A program made the translations under genes and the position numbers. Below are positions 12,113 to 12,192 of a stretch of DNA of 12,192 bases, piece after piece. The notes under the pieces were generated by a model, which ran no database searches, was not told where the DNA came from, and was given only the letters and a program-made list of their open reading frames with translations. The stretch covers positions 1 to 12,192 of the forward strand of contig CADCQZ010000337.1 of NCBI GenBank assembly GCA_902803675.1. Reading direction: 5' to 3'. Position 1 is the stretch's first letter, and the number at the start of each line of letters is the position of its first letter. The stretch is from an uncultured Eubacteriales bacterium (GTDB lineage: Bacteria > Bacillota_A > Clostridia > Christensenellales > Aristaeellaceae).

Positions 12113-12140
12113 AGTTTAGCACGCTAAAGCGGCTTGTCAA
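12113..12140 (-). promoter_or_regulatory. Promoter of the ABC importer operon
   Basis: On the minus strand, a perfect TTGACA (complement of 12135-12140) is followed after 16 bp by TAAACT (complement of 12113-12118, 4/6). Transcription would begin near 12106. That leaves a leader of about 255 nt before the binding-protein ATG, ample for regulatory RNA structure. Confidence 0.7.
12115..12128. promoter_or_regulatory. Operator candidate TTTAGC-N2-GCTAAA
   Basis: A perfect 14-bp palindrome (6+2+6) fills the spacer and overlaps the -10 box, an ideal position for a repressor. It does not match the TrpR CTAG core, the TyrR box or full CIRCE, so the cognate regulator is unknown. It would add initiation control to the leader control downstream. 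Confidence 0.5.
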
Positions 12141-12153
12141 TGATTTCCAACGC

Positions 12154-12190
12154 AAAAAAGCACCGGAAATACAATAGCGTATCCCGGTGC
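12154..12190 (-). terminator. Terminator of an upstream minus-strand gene outside the window
   Basis: GCACCGG (12160-12166) pairs with CCGGTGC (12184-12190), extended internally by ATAC/GTAT around a 6-nt loop. On the minus strand six T follow (complement of 12154-12159). No minus-strand gene in the window precedes it, so it most likely closes a transcription unit beyond the right edge. That supports the importer operon starting at its own promoter. Confidence 0.8.
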
Positions 12191-12192
12191 CC

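Noticed and set aside
12115..12128. CIRCE/HrcA site
   Set aside because: TTAGCA...GCTAA resembles the outer CIRCE bases, but the spacer is far too short and the operon is not a chaperone operon.

Overview
The window looks like chromosome of a GC-rich, anaerobic, gut- or rumen-type Firmicute of the class Clostridia. Pointers are the strong AGGAGG-type ribosome binding sites, a YtrA-type GntR/ABC-2 operon, an XRE/zinc-ribbon regulator, a domain-swapped family 3 beta-glucosidase and a COG2984/4120/1101-type ABC importer. The four exported proteins have signal peptides ending in small residues before Glu/Asp rather than clear lipoboxes. That would fit Christensenellales-like lineages, but this placement is a guess. 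No phage, transposon, CRISPR, tRNA or rRNA is visible.

Layout from the left. (1) 87-2146 (+): an extended -10 promoter, a 5' UTR hairpin, an exported alpha/beta hydrolase and an MFS transporter, probably co-transcribed. (2) 2143-2989: a plus-strand XRE plus zinc-ribbon regulator converges on a small minus-strand XRE regulator, with a shared bidirectional terminator between them. (3) 2990-3650: a small exported protein of unknown function (minus) stands back to back with a plus-strand GntR operon. Both divergent promoters carry clear palindromes. (4) 3589-5470 (+): an autoregulated GntR/YtrA-type repressor, ABC ATPase and ABC-2 permease operon with overlapping or near-overlapping genes. (5) 5506-8069 (-): a cytoplasmic GH3 beta-glucosidase with its own terminator. 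(6) 8066-9016 (-): an exported leucine-rich-repeat protein with a consensus -10 box. (7) 9066-12140 (-): an ABC importer operon (binding protein, permease, ATPase) of the kind called TrpXYZ in other Firmicutes.

The most interesting part is the leader of the importer operon. Between a good promoter (TTGACA/TAAACT, with a perfect TTTAGC-N2-GCTAAA palindrome in it) and the binding-protein gene lies an undocumented 49-codon ORF. It contains seven codons reading F-Y-F-Y-I-F-Y, six of them aromatic. A strong intrinsic terminator follows it, upstream of the binding-protein RBS. This has the architecture of ribosome-mediated transcription attenuation sensing Phe/Tyr, where family members are usually expected to have T-boxes. 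A competing reading is that the U-rich codons are the tail of a first terminator hairpin; both versions can be tested. The same operon's binding protein lacks a lipobox and has ten cysteines, including two CxxC pairs.

Apart from co-transcription within operons, the modules look functionally independent: each of the main transcription units ends at a recognisable terminator or carries its own promoter.
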